The notes: generated by a model not told the origin, from the sequence alone. 64,000 nt of DNA from Opitutus terrae PB90-1 (GCF_000019965.1 NC_010571.1:372001-436000), one strand, 5' to 3'; positions 8,642 through 19,097 are shown, counted from the first letter of the stretch. Program-made: numbers and translations.

Positions 8642-11600
8642 CTAGCCCTGCGCTGATCCGGACCGGCGCGGCAAGATGAGCGCCGTCACCACACCCAGCC
8701 CGGCGAGCAGCACGAGCGTGAACACCACGCTGAGCCGGTGCAGCCGGCCCAGTTCCAACCTGAGCGTCAGCGGCGCCGCGCCGTCGACCTGCAGGCTGCG
8801 GGTGAACGTCAGTACCCGGCCGCGTTCCGGCAGCGTGACATCGATCGCCGCCGGCGCCGGCTCCGCGGCCAGTTGCTGTTCCACCAGCCGCGCCGCGATG
8901 CCGCGCAGCGCGGTGTTCTCCTCGACGGTGTTGCCCATCAGCATTTGTTCGACCTGTTGGGGATCGAAGTTGACCCGGCCCTGCATGAACGGGTTCAGGT
9001 TCGCCGCCTGCTCGAGCTGCTCGTTGCGAGCGCTGTCGGCGCGATTGTCGAGATACAGGCGCTGCCGGCGCGTGTTCAGTCCGAGCACCGCCTGCTGGGT
9101 CTTCAACTCGCGCAACTGCACGCGCGCGTCCTCGTTCGCCGCCTGATCGAGCGCACTGTTCTTCGCGGCGCGACTCAGCACTTCGGCGGCCTGTTGCTGC
9201 TCGCCTCGCTGCACCAGCCCGCTCGCCTGCTCGAACAACTCCGCCGCTTTCCGGGCCTCGGCCGAATGCGTCGAACTGACCAGCGCCTGATACTGATCGA
9301 TCCCAAACAGGCCCGCCGCCCGGCTTTCGCGCAGTCGCAGGTTGCCCGCGTAGTCCTCCATCCGGTAGCCCGGCGGGAGCACGATCCGCCACCGCACGTT
9401 CTCCAACGGCACGCTCAGGCTTGGCCCGGTCAGCGCGATCCGCCGCGCCGTCTGACCTGGCGTGGAATAAACCAGGCGCACCGTCGCCGAATGATCGGCG
9501 GCGGAATTGGGAAACACGTGGAACAGGCACTCGTCGCCCTCGCGGACCACCGAGACGCTTTCCGCATTCACGAACGTGTTGAAGAGCCGCGCCTGGGTCG
9601 GGAGTTTGATCCGCAACGTGCTCTTTTCGACCACGTCCATGTTCAACTCGACGGCCGTGAGCGAGGCGCCCTCGGGCGAAAACAGCGTGGTCAACTGCCC
9701 GCCCGTCACGCGCAGCTTCAGCGCCTGGGCGACATCGTGCCGGCGCACCGCCAGTCCGAGCGCGCCTTCCGGTTCCGCAACCCGGTAGCACAGCACCGGC
9801 ACGGTGCGATCGCTCGGGTTCTGCAGCTCCCCGGGCACCGCGCTCCAATCCGTCCGCTGCCAGCCGCGCGGCAGTTCGGTCGCCTCGAGTTCCACCCGGC
9901 CGCCGCTGCGCACGGCGACAAACAACGTGCTCTGCCGGGCGGCCGAGAAGACCGGCGTCGGGATCGTCGCGCGCGCTTCGTCGTTGCCCGCGACACCTTG
10001 GAATTCGATCTGCACGTCCGTCTCGCCGGCCATTCCGCGCTGAAACACGACGTCCCACGTGTCGCTCTCGCCGGCGACCTTGACGAAGTCGCTCACGGCC
10101 GCGCCACTCCCGCGGACGGTGCGAACCTGGTCGGCGCTGAGACCCGGCAGGCGCACGCGCAGATGCTTGAGCGCCGCGTTTTCGATCCGATAGCGCGCGG
10201 CGATTCGCGTCAGCGTCTGCCCCTCGCGGACGGTGACTTCCTGCAAGGCCTGCACGGTGACCCACGGCTCCAGCGTCTCGATCCCAACCCGCAGGGCCCA
10301 GTCCTCCTGCAGCAAGCGGAAAGCGAGCGTTCCCGGTTGCACGCCGCCGATCGACCGGGGATCGAGTTGCGTGGCGTTGTCGCGGTCGACCGCGCGCAGC
10401 CGAATTCCTTTTCCCGGCACCAGCAGCAATTCACCCGTGTGCCGCGTGGCCTCGCGCAGTTGCACGTGTGGGACCGGCCACGCTTCCTGAGCGGCCGGCG
10501 CCGCGCCCGCGAGTGACAGGTTGAAGCGCTGCTCGCCCATCGTGCGGCCGTTCAAGTGCAGCGTAACAATCCGCTGGTTCGCCTCCGTCGTTTCGGTCCA
10601 GTGGTTCAGCGCCGGACCGCTCAACGCTTCCACCTCTAACCCGGCCGGCAGAGCGAAACTCAGCCGGAACAATCCGACTCGCGTGATCGCCACGTTCAGA
10701 TCCAGCGCGGCCACGAGTCGGTCATCGTCGAGCGTGAACAACTGCCGGCTGGTGACCCGGATCTCCGCAGCCACCGGCGCCACGCGCAAGGCGATCCGGC
10801 CGGCGTCCTGGCCATAGCGCCAGGCCTGTTGCACCGTCGCGAGCGGTTGGCCATCGCGATCGCGGGGCACGAGCGTGGCATCAAAGTCCTCCAGATTGAT
10901 CGCGGAAAGCCCCTCGCTGCGGACACCCTCGGGCTGCGCGTCGCCGCCAAAGCCGAGTGCCAGCATTCCCACTTCGCCGGCCGCGCCCAGGACGCGGACG
11001 GGCTCCAGCCCGAGCTCCTGCGGCAGCGCCCCGGTGCCGAGTTGCATCTCCAGCTGAAAACTGAAGGCGGCGGTCTGGACCGGCTCGATGGCGACGCGCA
11101 GCCGGCGACTCGCCGGATCGAACCGCCACGCGCCCAGCGGTCCGCCCGTCACGTCGCCCACCGTGAAACCAGCCGGCACGCTCAACTCGACCTCGCGCAC
11201 GCGGCCCTGCGCCGGCCGCACGGTCACGCGCACGACTCCGTTCACCACGCCCGGCGCCGGCAGGTAGAGGTTCGCGACTTCCGCGAAAAACTGCGTGGCC
11301 TCGGTCGCGAGATCGCGCTGCCGCGGCTGCAGCTGAATCTCTGCCTCGGTCCCCGGCGTAAGGGTGAGCGTGGCCCCGCTGTGATTCTCCGCCAGCCCGG
11401 CGGCAGGCATCACTTGAACCGCGTGCGCTGAAGCGAATTCCCAACCCGGCTGATCGAGATCCACCGTAATCCGTTGCAGTGCCGCCGGGCCGGTCGGCAC
11501 GGCCACCGCGCGAGCCTCGCCGGCCAGCGCCATTTCGAATCGCGCGTGCGCCGACCACGTCCCGTCGCGGTCCAGCACGATCAGATACACGTCCTCGTCG

Positions 11601-14600
11601 CCCCGCGTGACCTTGTTCACGCGCAGGGCCTCGCCCCGAAACTCGGTCATCACCGCCGGCGGATGCAGCAGGACGAAGCTGTCGCCCGCCGCGCCGCGCA
11701 CCGTCACGTCCAGTTCAGCGAACAGCCGTTGCTCCCGGATCGACCACGTCTGCACGATCGACTGTGCCGCGGGCGTGCGACTTTCGCTCGCCTCCAGCGA
11801 AGCCGGGACCTCCTGCGCGCGGGCGCTCGGCGCAGCGCCGAAGCCGGCTCCGCTCAACAGGAGGAGCAGCAAGGCCACCGTAGCGGTTCCCGCCGTGGCC
11901 GCACTCTGCGTGCGCCCAGCCTGCCACGCGCGGAGCAGCCGCATGCTTCCCGGCATGACGAACATCAACACCAGCCCGACCGCCAACATGGCGAAGAACA
12001 CCGGCGCGCCGAGCCGCTGCGCCAACACCCCACCGGCGAAGATCACCACGCCGGCGACCGTCACCACCGCCCTTCGGCGCCAGCGTCCGACCGCCGCTGC
12101 GACCAATCCCACCACCAGCGCGACGACCCCCCAGCCCGAGAGCATCGCGCGCCACGGCGCGACGTTCGCCAGTTGCACCATCACGGCCTCGCTCGTGGGC
12201 ATCATCGTCGTTGCGTAGCTCAACTCCACGAGGTTCGGTCGCCGATCCGCCAGCGCGTGCAGCGCCAGGAACAGCGCCAGCACCGTGGCAATCGCACAGG
12301 TCGCCACCCCGCTGGCCAGCCGCGGCGTCTCGGTGCCCCGCAGCAGGAGTCCGCCGAGGGCGACGAGCGCCAGCAACACGCCGACGGCCTTGCGGCCGCG
12401 CGCCGCGATCCACTCAAACCCGCTCTCCGTGAGCACCGGCTGCTCCAGCGCGACGTTGCTCGACTCGGGCACGAGCAGCCGCTCGGCATCGCCGCGAACC
12501 GTCCATTCATCGATGATCACCGGCACGCCCAGGCTCGGGGCGACGAGTCGCACCCGCGAACCGGCGTTCGCCGGCTGGCCGAGCCGCAGGGCAACTTCGA
12601 CCGGAATGCTCGGATTGGCCCGCGCCGGCAGTGGCACGACAATCCGGTCACCATCGCTGCGCGCCGTCACGACCTCGCGATCGACGCGCACTTCCCACAG
12701 CCGGACGCCCGCGGGCAGCCCGACGCGCAGCGCCTGGCGCCCGCGCGTCTTCACGAAAAATCGTGCTTCCGTGACCACCTCGCCCTCGCGCGAGATCTGG
12801 CTCGCGAGCTTTGCGTAGTCGACGACCTGCTCAACCGTCTCGGCCGGCGCATACCATTCGACGTTCATTTCGAGCGCGAACGGCCGCGCCGTGTATTGGT
12901 AAACCGCCAGTGACGGCGAACTCGTGAGCAGTCGGAATTCCGCCGGCAGCTCCAGCGGCTCCAGTTTCAGTAGTCCGCCGTCCGCGCGGGTCACCGTGTG
13001 CTTGATCTGCAGCGGGCTGACCACCTGCACAAACCCGCGCTCGCTTTGCACGCCAATCGGCCGCAGCTCGCCCGGACGGATGACTCCACCCCGCGCGCTC
13101 ATCGGCTGCTCGAACGTGACCAGCAGCGTGGCCGCACCGAGCACGGGTTGATGCAAGGTCACGATCACCTCGTTGCCCTCACGCCGCCAGTCCCGCCGCA
13201 CGTCCTGGCCCACGATCTCCAGGTTGCCGACGGATTCCGGCACCTCGATGCGCCATTCCGCCGCAGGCGCGCCGATCACGAAATAGTTGAACAACACGCT
13301 GCCGTAAACGACGCCCTCCTTCAGCGAATACAGATGGAAAACATCCGTCTGCACGCTCTGCCCGAGTTGCTCGAGTCGCACGGTCGCGGCCCATTCGGGT
13401 TCGCGCAATCGCCAGGCCTGCTGCAAACCCGGCCGCTGCCGTGGAAAGAAACTCAGCGGCACTTCCGCGAGCTGCTCCGTGCCCAACGGCACCATCCGAT
13501 AGCCCGGCACCGCGACGGCGCCTACGTGCCCCCGCACCGACTTTGCGTCAGGAAACCTGAGCGGCGGGAGCCGCCATTCGCCGGCGCCGGCCGGCTGGTT
13601 CTTCTCCAGCCGGAGCTGCAGCAGCTGCCGCCCCTCGACCGCCCGCGCAAACAGAACCTTCAGCTTCCGCTGCCCATCGTGCGCCTCCGACTCGAGCGCG
13701 TGGTCCGTCACCTCATTGCCGGCGATCGACACCACGGCATAGCCATCGGGAATCAACAACGACCATTCCCGCAGCGGCGCCTCGCGCACGTCCAGTTCCA
13801 GCTCGGCGTTGATCACCCGATCCGTGTCGGTGAGCTCGTAGGTCACGAGCTGCGACACGCTCACCTCCGCTTGGACCTGATTCGCGACCACGCGATAGCC
13901 GTAGCTCGCCGCGGGAAACCGATACACGAACACCTGACGCGCGCCTTCCTCGACGCCCGCCCCCGGGAATTGCGTCGGCGCGAGCTGCATCATGCCCGTC
14001 GCGTCGACGACCTCGAGTCGCACCGCGCCGTTGTTCGCGATCCGCACGAACCCCGAGTGCCGCACCGTGCCGGTCGGCGTGAGCCGCACCGGTTCCGCCC
14101 GGACGGGAAACGGCCCGAGCGCCGACTGGCTGCGCACGACCAGGGTGCCCTCACCCTCCAACGGGCGGCTGAGCCGCACCTCGAGCAGCCGCGAACTCTC
14201 GTCGGACGGGCGGACGTTCCAGCCCACGACATTCTCGCCCATCACGCCCAGGATCTCGCCTGGTCCATCGAGCCGCAGCTGCACGTCCGCCAATTTCCCC
14301 TGCAACACCCGCAGCGTCACCTGCGACTCCTGCCGCAGCAGCCCCGCGCCAACGCGCACTTCCGTCTGCTCGAGGCTGGTGAACGCAAGCACGCCTTCCG
14401 CCGCTTTCCGCGCGTGCTTCCAAGCGACGTCCGCGACACCACTGGCGGGCAGGAAGCCCTGCCACCCTCCGGCCGTCGCGCTCGGCACCACTTCAGCGTC
14501 CTCCTGAAACTCCACACCGTCCGGCAGCCCCTCGAGCCGCAGCGGCACCACCGCCCCTGCCGGCATCTGAAACGCGAGTTTCCGCCAATCGCCGGTTTCG

Positions 14601-15592
14601 GTCACCGCCGCGGTGAAACCCAGATCCACCGGCCACGCGCCTTCACGATCGCCCACCAGCTCATACCAAAAGTGTTCGTCGTCCCGCGCCAGCTCGACGT
14701 GCCAGCCATCGCCGGCGACCTTGTCCGCCAACGCCGCCATTCCCGCCAGCATGCGCAACCGCACGCCGGCTTTCTGCACCCGTAACTGGCCGCGCAGCCG
14801 GAACTCCACGCTCCGCGTCGGCTCGTTCACCCGCCCGGCAATCTGTGCGCCCACCATTTCGGCCGGCGCCAAAGCCGAACCGCGGGGCGTAAGTCGCACC
14901 TCGATGCTTCCGTCGCCCGTCGATGAGAACAGCTGCGGTCCGTGCGCCGCGCCGGACTCGCCCACGGACACCACGCCCACGGCCGAGGTCACGCGCAGAT
15001 CAACCGAGCTGTCGGGCTCCAATCGCACGTTCGACGCAAACCCCACGGCTTCGCCCGGCGTGACGAGGAGCACGCGACTCGTGCCGGGCACCGGCGGCTT
15101 CCGTAGCCGTGTGTGCACCACGAGCCGCAAGTCTCGCGGCGCCGCGAGCGCCGGATGCACATCCAGAAACCTGCGATTCGCCGGCTCGGCCCGGTTCCGA
15201 CCGGTTTCGGCGACAACCGCGGTTCGCACCGCCCAGTCCCGCAAGCCGGCGCCGGCCACGTCCACGATCTCGCCATCGCCCGAAAGCCCGAGCGAAAGAA
15301 CGTCAGGCCGGCCTTGGACAACCTGCAGTCGCAGCTGCACCTCGCCGGTGACTTCGGAATCTGTCAGCCGAATGACATGATCCGCCGATGCAGAAAAAAA
15401 GAGCCGCGGCTCCGGCGGGACACCTTGAGCCTCGATGACGATGTGACCGCCCTCGGGCAGGAGCGCGCCCGAGATGTTCGCCCGGTCCGCCTTAGTCGGG
15501 GCGCCGGTCGCCGGGCCCGCAGCAAACGCTGCCGCCCCGAGCAAAACACCCAACCAGCCGCTTCCGCGGCGCGTGATGGTGGTCGTTTTCAT
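8642..15592 (-). CDS. Giant (2316-residue) secreted/membrane protein of unknown function
   Basis: The product begins with a signal peptide (GWLGVLLGAAAFAAG, cleavage near ATGA). The N-terminal half (to about residue 1065) is a long run of beta-rich segments with no cysteines or catalytic signature that I recognise. A cluster of about five hydrophobic helices follows (about 1066-1250), then an ARAQE sequence like a second signal-cleavage site, a second beta-rich half, a Gln/Ala/Arg-rich helical stretch near 2150-2240 (NEQLEQAANLNPFMQG...), and a terminal helix (RLSVVFTLVLLAGLGVVTAL) with a basic tail. This looks like an ancient fusion of two membrane-anchored exported proteins. It is the third gene of the sigma factor/VWA operon, 165 bp after the VWA gene, so an envelope stress or surface role is likely but unproven. 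Confidence 0.8.
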   Translation of the reverse strand: MKTTTITRRGSGWLGVLLGAAAFAAGPATGAPTKADRANISGALLPEGGHIVIEAQGVPPEPRLFFSASADHVIRLTDSEVTGEVQLRLQVVQGRPDVLSLGLSGDGEIVDVAGAGLRDWAVRTAVVAETGRNRAEPANRRFLDVHPALAAPRDLRLVVHTRLRKPPVPGTSRVLLVTPGEAVGFASNVRLEPDSSVDLRVTSAVGVVSVGESGAAHGPQLFSSTGDGSIEVRLTPRGSALAPAEMVGAQIAGRVNEPTRSVEFRLRGQLRVQKAGVRLRMLAGMAALADKVAGDGWHVELARDDEHFWYELVGDREGAWPVDLGFTAAVTETGDWRKLAFQMPAGAVVPLRLEGLPDGVEFQEDAEVVPSATAGGWQGFLPASGVADVAWKHARKAAEGVLAFTSLEQTEVRVGAGLLRQESQVTLRVLQGKLADVQLRLDGPGEILGVMGENVVGWNVRPSDESSRLLEVRLSRPLEGEGTLVVRSQSALGPFPVRAEPVRLTPTGTVRHSGFVRIANNGAVRLEVVDATGMMQLAPTQFPGAGVEEGARQVFVYRFPAASYGYRVVANQVQAEVSVSQLVTYELTDTDRVINAELELDVREAPLREWSLLIPDGYAVVSIAGNEVTDHALESEAHDGQRKLKVLFARAVEGRQLLQLRLEKNQPAGAGEWRLPPLRFPDAKSVRGHVGAVAVPGYRMVPLGTEQLAEVPLSFFPRQRPGLQQAWRLREPEWAATVRLEQLGQSVQTDVFHLYSLKEGVVYGSVLFNYFVIGAPAAEWRIEVPESVGNLEIVGQDVRRDWRREGNEVIVTLHQPVLGAATLLVTFEQPMSARGGVIRPGELRPIGVQSERGFVQVVSPLQIKHTVTRADGGLLKLEPLELPAEFRLLTSSPSLAVYQYTARPFALEMNVEWYAPAETVEQVVDYAKLASQISREGEVVTEARFFVKTRGRQALRVGLPAGVRLWEVRVDREVVTARSDGDRIVVPLPARANPSIPVEVALRLGQPANAGSRVRLVAPSLGVPVIIDEWTVRGDAERLLVPESSNVALEQPVLTESGFEWIAARGRKAVGVLLALVALGGLLLRGTETPRLASGVATCAIATVLALFLALHALADRRPNLVELSYATTMMPTSEAVMVQLANVAPWRAMLSGWGVVALVVGLVAAAVGRWRRRAVVTVAGVVIFAGGVLAQRLGAPVFFAMLAVGLVLMFVMPGSMRLLRAWQAGRTQSAATAGTATVALLLLLLSGAGFGAAPSARAQEVPASLEASESRTPAAQSIVQTWSIREQRLFAELDVTVRGAAGDSFVLLHPPAVMTEFRGEALRVNKVTRGDEDVYLIVLDRDGTWSAHARFEMALAGEARAVAVPTGPAALQRITVDLDQPGWEFASAHAVQVMPAAGLAENHSGATLTLTPGTEAEIQLQPRQRDLATEATQFFAEVANLYLPAPGVVNGVVRVTVRPAQGRVREVELSVPAGFTVGDVTGGPLGAWRFDPASRRLRVAIEPVQTAAFSFQLEMQLGTGALPQELGLEPVRVLGAAGEVGMLALGFGGDAQPEGVRSEGLSAINLEDFDATLVPRDRDGQPLATVQQAWRYGQDAGRIALRVAPVAAEIRVTSRQLFTLDDDRLVAALDLNVAITRVGLFRLSFALPAGLEVEALSGPALNHWTETTEANQRIVTLHLNGRTMGEQRFNLSLAGAAPAAQEAWPVPHVQLREATRHTGELLLVPGKGIRLRAVDRDNATQLDPRSIGGVQPGTLAFRLLQEDWALRVGIETLEPWVTVQALQEVTVREGQTLTRIAARYRIENAALKHLRVRLPGLSADQVRTVRGSGAAVSDFVKVAGESDTWDVVFQRGMAGETDVQIEFQGVAGNDEARATIPTPVFSAARQSTLFVAVRSGGRVELEATELPRGWQRTDWSAVPGELQNPSDRTVPVLCYRVAEPEGALGLAVRRHDVAQALKLRVTGGQLTTLFSPEGASLTAVELNMDVVEKSTLRIKLPTQARLFNTFVNAESVSVVREGDECLFHVFPNSAADHSATVRLVYSTPGQTARRIALTGPSLSVPLENVRWRIVLPPGYRMEDYAGNLRLRESRAAGLFGIDQYQALVSSTHSAEARKAAELFEQASGLVQRGEQQQAAEVLSRAAKNSALDQAANEDARVQLRELKTQQAVLGLNTRRQRLYLDNRADSARNEQLEQAANLNPFMQGRVNFDPQQVEQMLMGNTVEENTALRGIAARLVEQQLAAEPAPAAIDVTLPERGRVLTFTRSLQVDGAAPLTLRLELGRLHRLSVVFTLVLLAGLGVVTALILPRRSGSAQG

Positions 15593-15757
15593 GATATTCT
15601 TTTGAAGCCGAAGAAACCGGTGGGGCAGGTGGAGCGCGTTGCGCTCACCCGCCTCGCAGCCGCCGCCCGAGATTCCAGCCGCACGGGATGCAGCCGCACG
15701 CCGCAGGAATCCAGTCGCCGTGTCGTGCGCCGTGCGCAGCTGGATGCGATGTCATCT

Positions 15758-18337
15758 TCACTCTCCCGCACGGCGGCGGAGTTGGTCGAACATCGCGATC
15801 AACTGCTGCACGCGGAGGTTTTGGCCGTAATGTCCGCGCAGTCGATTGACGACCCCGGCGAGTTCGTTGAGGTGAATCTGCCCCGCGGCCTCGCCTCCGC
15901 GCAGCTTCTCCGCGACCAGTGCCGCCACACCCGCCAGCTGGAGCGACGGGCTCGCGCGCTCGAACGCGGGCGCGCGGGGTTCATGCAGCATCGTCCAAGA
16001 GCGTTCGATCATCGCGCCGGTGGCCGGGTCGCGGAACCGGGCAAACACGTCGCCCAGCTCGCCCTCGCCCTGCGGGAGCACTTCCACCTGATACAGCGCG
16101 ACCGCCGACTCCTCGGCCGCGAGTTCGGCGGCGTCGACCTGATCGTTACGAAAATCCTGTTCGCGCAATCGGTGCTGTTCGAACCCGATCAGCCGGTAGC
16201 TGGCCACCCGCGCGGGATTGAATCGCACCTGAACCTTGATGTTCTCCGCCGCGGGCCGGAAGGCGCCGGCCAGCTGCCGGGCAAAGCCCGCGTCCGCGTT
16301 TTCCGGCGCATCGAGCACATAGTAGCGGCCGTCGCCCTTGCGGGTGAGCGCTTCGAGCACCGCATCATCCAGTCCATCGGTGCCCACGCCGCACGCGTCG
16401 AACGCGATGCCTTGCTGCCGCAGCGTTTCGATTCGCGTGGCGAGCTGCGCGGGATCGGCATTGCCGAGATTCGCCGCGCCATCGGTGATCAACACGATCC
16501 GGTTCTGCGCCGCGGCGTTGTGGTGACGGCGCGCCAGCTCACCTGCGAGACTGAGCGCGGCCTCGAGGTTGGTGCCGCCGGTGAACGGCGTCGTGCTGGC
16601 CAGATCGACCAGCTGTCGCGCCTGATCGCCCGCCAAGGATTCGGCGAGCAGCCGCGGCTGCCGCGCAAACCCGATCAGCGTCACCCGATCGTCCGGCGTC
16701 AGCAGCGAGGCGAGCACCCCGAGCGCCGCCCGGACGGACGTGGCGCGATCCGTGCGTTCCATCGAACCCGATGTATCGAGCAGAACCGTCAGGTTCAGCG
16801 GCTGACCCGCGCCGCGACCCGCCGCCGGAACCTTCATCGCGATGCGGACGAGGTTGCGCTGTTGCAGCAACGGATGCGCGGCCTGCTCGATCCGGCAGGC
16901 AATCTTGTCCGCGCTCGCCGGCGTGGGATCACCGTAGTCGAACGCATTGTAGAACTCCTCCGGCCGGATCCGCTGCGGATCAGGCATTTCCCCGCGAGCC
17001 AGGGCGGCCTGGGCGAGTTGGAACGAGACATCGCTCACGTGCAGCGAGAACGTCGACACCGGCTCTTTCGCTGTGCTCACCTCGGCCTGGGGGGCGTCCA
17101 GACCGGTCGCTGGCCGGACCGCGATCATCCGCTCCGACAACTCCGCATCCACTCCGACCGCAGACGCGTCGGCCCGCGCCGTGGCCGCGACGGGCGCCGC
17201 GGCCGCCAGGGTTTTGGCGCCGCTCGACAGAAATCCGTCGTTCCGATCAAAGGTGACCGTCTTCGCCGCCTTCTGCCGCGCGAGGCGGTTGACGTCCTTC
17301 GTGAAATCGGGGATCGCCGGTTTGCCGCCGAGAGCGGCACCGGGCGATCGGAGGTTCGGACGGACGCGCGCACCAGCCAGTGTCGACGACGCGGCATATC
17401 CCCCGAGCGGCTCGCCTTTGACTTCAAAAGGTGAAAGCACCACGGGCTTGTCGCTAAAGCTCAGCTCCGGAGCCGCGGCCGCCCACTCCTTGCCAGCGTC
17501 GGCAGGGGCAGTGCTGTCGGCCGAAGTAACGCTTGCCGGACTCGCGCTTCGAGCGCCGCGAGCTCCCGTCGTGCGCGAAGCGCCCACGTCCTTCAGGAAA
17601 TCAGGTGTCGCGAAGGAGAGTTCCGAACCGAGATCGCGCACCGCAGCCCGCGGCGGCGCGAAGGCCGCGACGCCCTTGCCCAATCCGACCGGTCGAGGTG
17701 AGGGACTCGTCACGCCGCCCACGACTCCAAAATGCCTCGGCACGCTGATCGCCAGCTCCGATGCCGCAGGCGGAGCGCTGAAATACGCCATGCCGGGGGC
17801 ATCGCCCTCGCTCGGCTCCTCGGCGACCAGCGCCGGCATCTGCATGAGGTGCACCGCGCTCTCGCGCGTCTTTGTCTCGCGTTCTTCCCGCGCCTTGGCC
17901 AGCCGTTGGTTGTTGGACGAGTGCATCGTCATGAGCACCATCGCCACGAGCGTGATGCACGCCGCGAGTCCGTAGGAGCGAATCCACTGGAGTCGCCGCT
18001 TGCGTCGCGCCGCCGCCAATTCCAGCAACACTGCAGGGGCCGGCCCCGGCTCGGCTGCTTTCGCTGCGGTGGCCCCGATCGTCTGCAGAATCTTCGCCCG
18101 TCGTTCCGGCGCAAGCTTGAGCGGTGCCGGCTCGCGCCGGACCGCCTCCCCGACCAGCCCGTGCACCGCTTCGATCCGCCGCTTGAAAATCCCAATCTCC
18201 GGCTTCTCGCCAATCAGCCGATCCAGCTCCGCCGCCTCGAAGGCCGAGGACTCACCCAGCACCGCGGCGACGACGCGGGCCTCCAACTCCGGCTCGATGT
18301 AAGTCTGCAAATCTGGTTTGTGGTCGTCTTGATTCAT
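15758..18337 (-). CDS. YfbK-like VWA-domain membrane protein with TonB-plug-like segment
   Basis: An 859-residue protein. Residues 1-115 resemble a cytoplasmic anti-sigma-like region; a single helix follows (about 121-141, LAACITLVAMVLMTM). The exported part has a low-complexity linker, then a segment near 297-345 reading VVLSPFEVKG and GGYAASSTLAGARVRPNLR. Next come the VWA N-terminal domain (FSLHVSDVSFQLAQAAL..., RPEEFYNAFDYGDP), a VWA domain with the MIDAS motif DTSGSM near 520, and a C-terminal DUF3520-like domain. Domain order from the VWA N-domain onward matches the YfbK family. It follows the sigma factor gene by 15 bp, so it may regulate that sigma factor in response to envelope signals. 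The SPFEV segment is not part of the known family. Confidence 0.88.
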   Translation of the reverse strand: MNQDDHKPDLQTYIEPELEARVVAAVLGESSAFEAAELDRLIGEKPEIGIFKRRIEAVHGLVGEAVRREPAPLKLAPERRAKILQTIGATAAKAAEPGPAPAVLLELAAARRKRRLQWIRSYGLAACITLVAMVLMTMHSSNNQRLAKAREERETKTRESAVHLMQMPALVAEEPSEGDAPGMAYFSAPPAASELAISVPRHFGVVGGVTSPSPRPVGLGKGVAAFAPPRAAVRDLGSELSFATPDFLKDVGASRTTGARGARSASPASVTSADSTAPADAGKEWAAAAPELSFSDKPVVLSPFEVKGEPLGGYAASSTLAGARVRPNLRSPGAALGGKPAIPDFTKDVNRLARQKAAKTVTFDRNDGFLSSGAKTLAAAAPVAATARADASAVGVDAELSERMIAVRPATGLDAPQAEVSTAKEPVSTFSLHVSDVSFQLAQAALARGEMPDPQRIRPEEFYNAFDYGDPTPASADKIACRIEQAAHPLLQQRNLVRIAMKVPAAGRGAGQPLNLTVLLDTSGSMERTDRATSVRAALGVLASLLTPDDRVTLIGFARQPRLLAESLAGDQARQLVDLASTTPFTGGTNLEAALSLAGELARRHHNAAAQNRIVLITDGAANLGNADPAQLATRIETLRQQGIAFDACGVGTDGLDDAVLEALTRKGDGRYYVLDAPENADAGFARQLAGAFRPAAENIKVQVRFNPARVASYRLIGFEQHRLREQDFRNDQVDAAELAAEESAVALYQVEVLPQGEGELGDVFARFRDPATGAMIERSWTMLHEPRAPAFERASPSLQLAGVAALVAEKLRGGEAAGQIHLNELAGVVNRLRGHYGQNLRVQQLIAMFDQLRRRAGE

Positions 18338-18352
18338 CGGTGCTCCAGAGGC

Positions 18353-18937
18353 CTACCTCCGGCTCCCTTCTATGCCCGCACGACGCAACGCGTCCGCGAG
18401 GCCTTTCAGCAGGTGGTGCAGTCGATATCCGACATTGCCGACGCTCAGTCCCGTTTGGCGGCTGATGTCGCCGTATTTCAGGTTATCGTGGTATTTCAGC
18501 TGGATCAGTCTCCGGTCCTCCTCACTGAACTCAGCCAAAAGCAGCCGCACCATTCCGACCGCCTCCATCTGGCCCAGGATCTCAGGAGCGAGATCGCCGT
18601 CCGCGACTTGGGTGGCTTCGTCCAACTCGGTCTCGCGCGCATGGTCACGAAGGTGGTTGAGCGCGAGATTGCGCAGGCTGCGATACAACCAACCGCGGGG
18701 ATTCTCGACCTCGTCCCATACTTGGTGCAGCCGCAGAAACGTCTCTTGCACGAGTTCCTCGGCGACGGTCCGGCGGCCGACCAGGCCGATCGCGAATCGG
18801 AGCAGCCCGCTTTCCTCCGTTTCAAACAATCCGGCCAGGGTCGGCTTTTCGTGTGGCCGCGCTGCCGCCGGAGGAGCGTTGGTAATCATTTTCGTTGCTG
18901 GCGGCAGCGCGGCACTCTGAAAGGCCAGGGGTTCCAT
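18353..18937 (-). CDS. ECF-type RNA polymerase sigma factor
   Basis: A 194-residue sigma-70 family factor. Region 2 is at about 45-110 (AEELVQETFLRLHQVWDEV, NPRGWLYRSLRNLALNHLRD) and region 4 at about 135-190 (EEDRRLIQLKYHDNLKYGDI..., VGNVGYRLHHLLKGL). It heads the operon with the VWA protein and the giant protein and probably directs their transcription, as is usual for ECF systems. Start is uncertain: ATG 18937 or the Met 17 codons later at 18889; neither has a good ribosome site. Confidence 0.9.
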   Translation of the reverse strand: MEPLAFQSAALPPATKMITNAPPAAARPHEKPTLAGLFETEESGLLRFAIGLVGRRTVAEELVQETFLRLHQVWDEVENPRGWLYRSLRNLALNHLRDHARETELDEATQVADGDLAPEILGQMEAVGMVRLLLAEFSEEDRRLIQLKYHDNLKYGDISRQTGLSVGNVGYRLHHLLKGLADALRRAGIEGSRR

Positions 18938-19097
18938 GAAGAGGCGTCAGAAATGCGGATCCACTGATACAGACACACTTCGCCGGAAATCCTTAGAAAC
19001 TTCGATCGGATTTTTTTCAGGAACAGCCGTCCTGTCGGCCGCACGCTGCGGCACCCACCATTGACTGTGACAGGCGCAACCGAGGAGAATCCCGGTC

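Noticed and set aside
8346-10516. Very long frames on both strands (592-639 codons) inside the giant gene
   Set aside because: High GC suppresses stop codons. These frames are His/Arg/Gln-rich, lack signals, and run across clear coding sequence of the 2316-residue protein.
15593-15757. Possible small gene between the giant protein and the VWA gene
   Set aside because: The only frame is 60 codons and overlaps both neighbours; no ribosome site or conserved residues.
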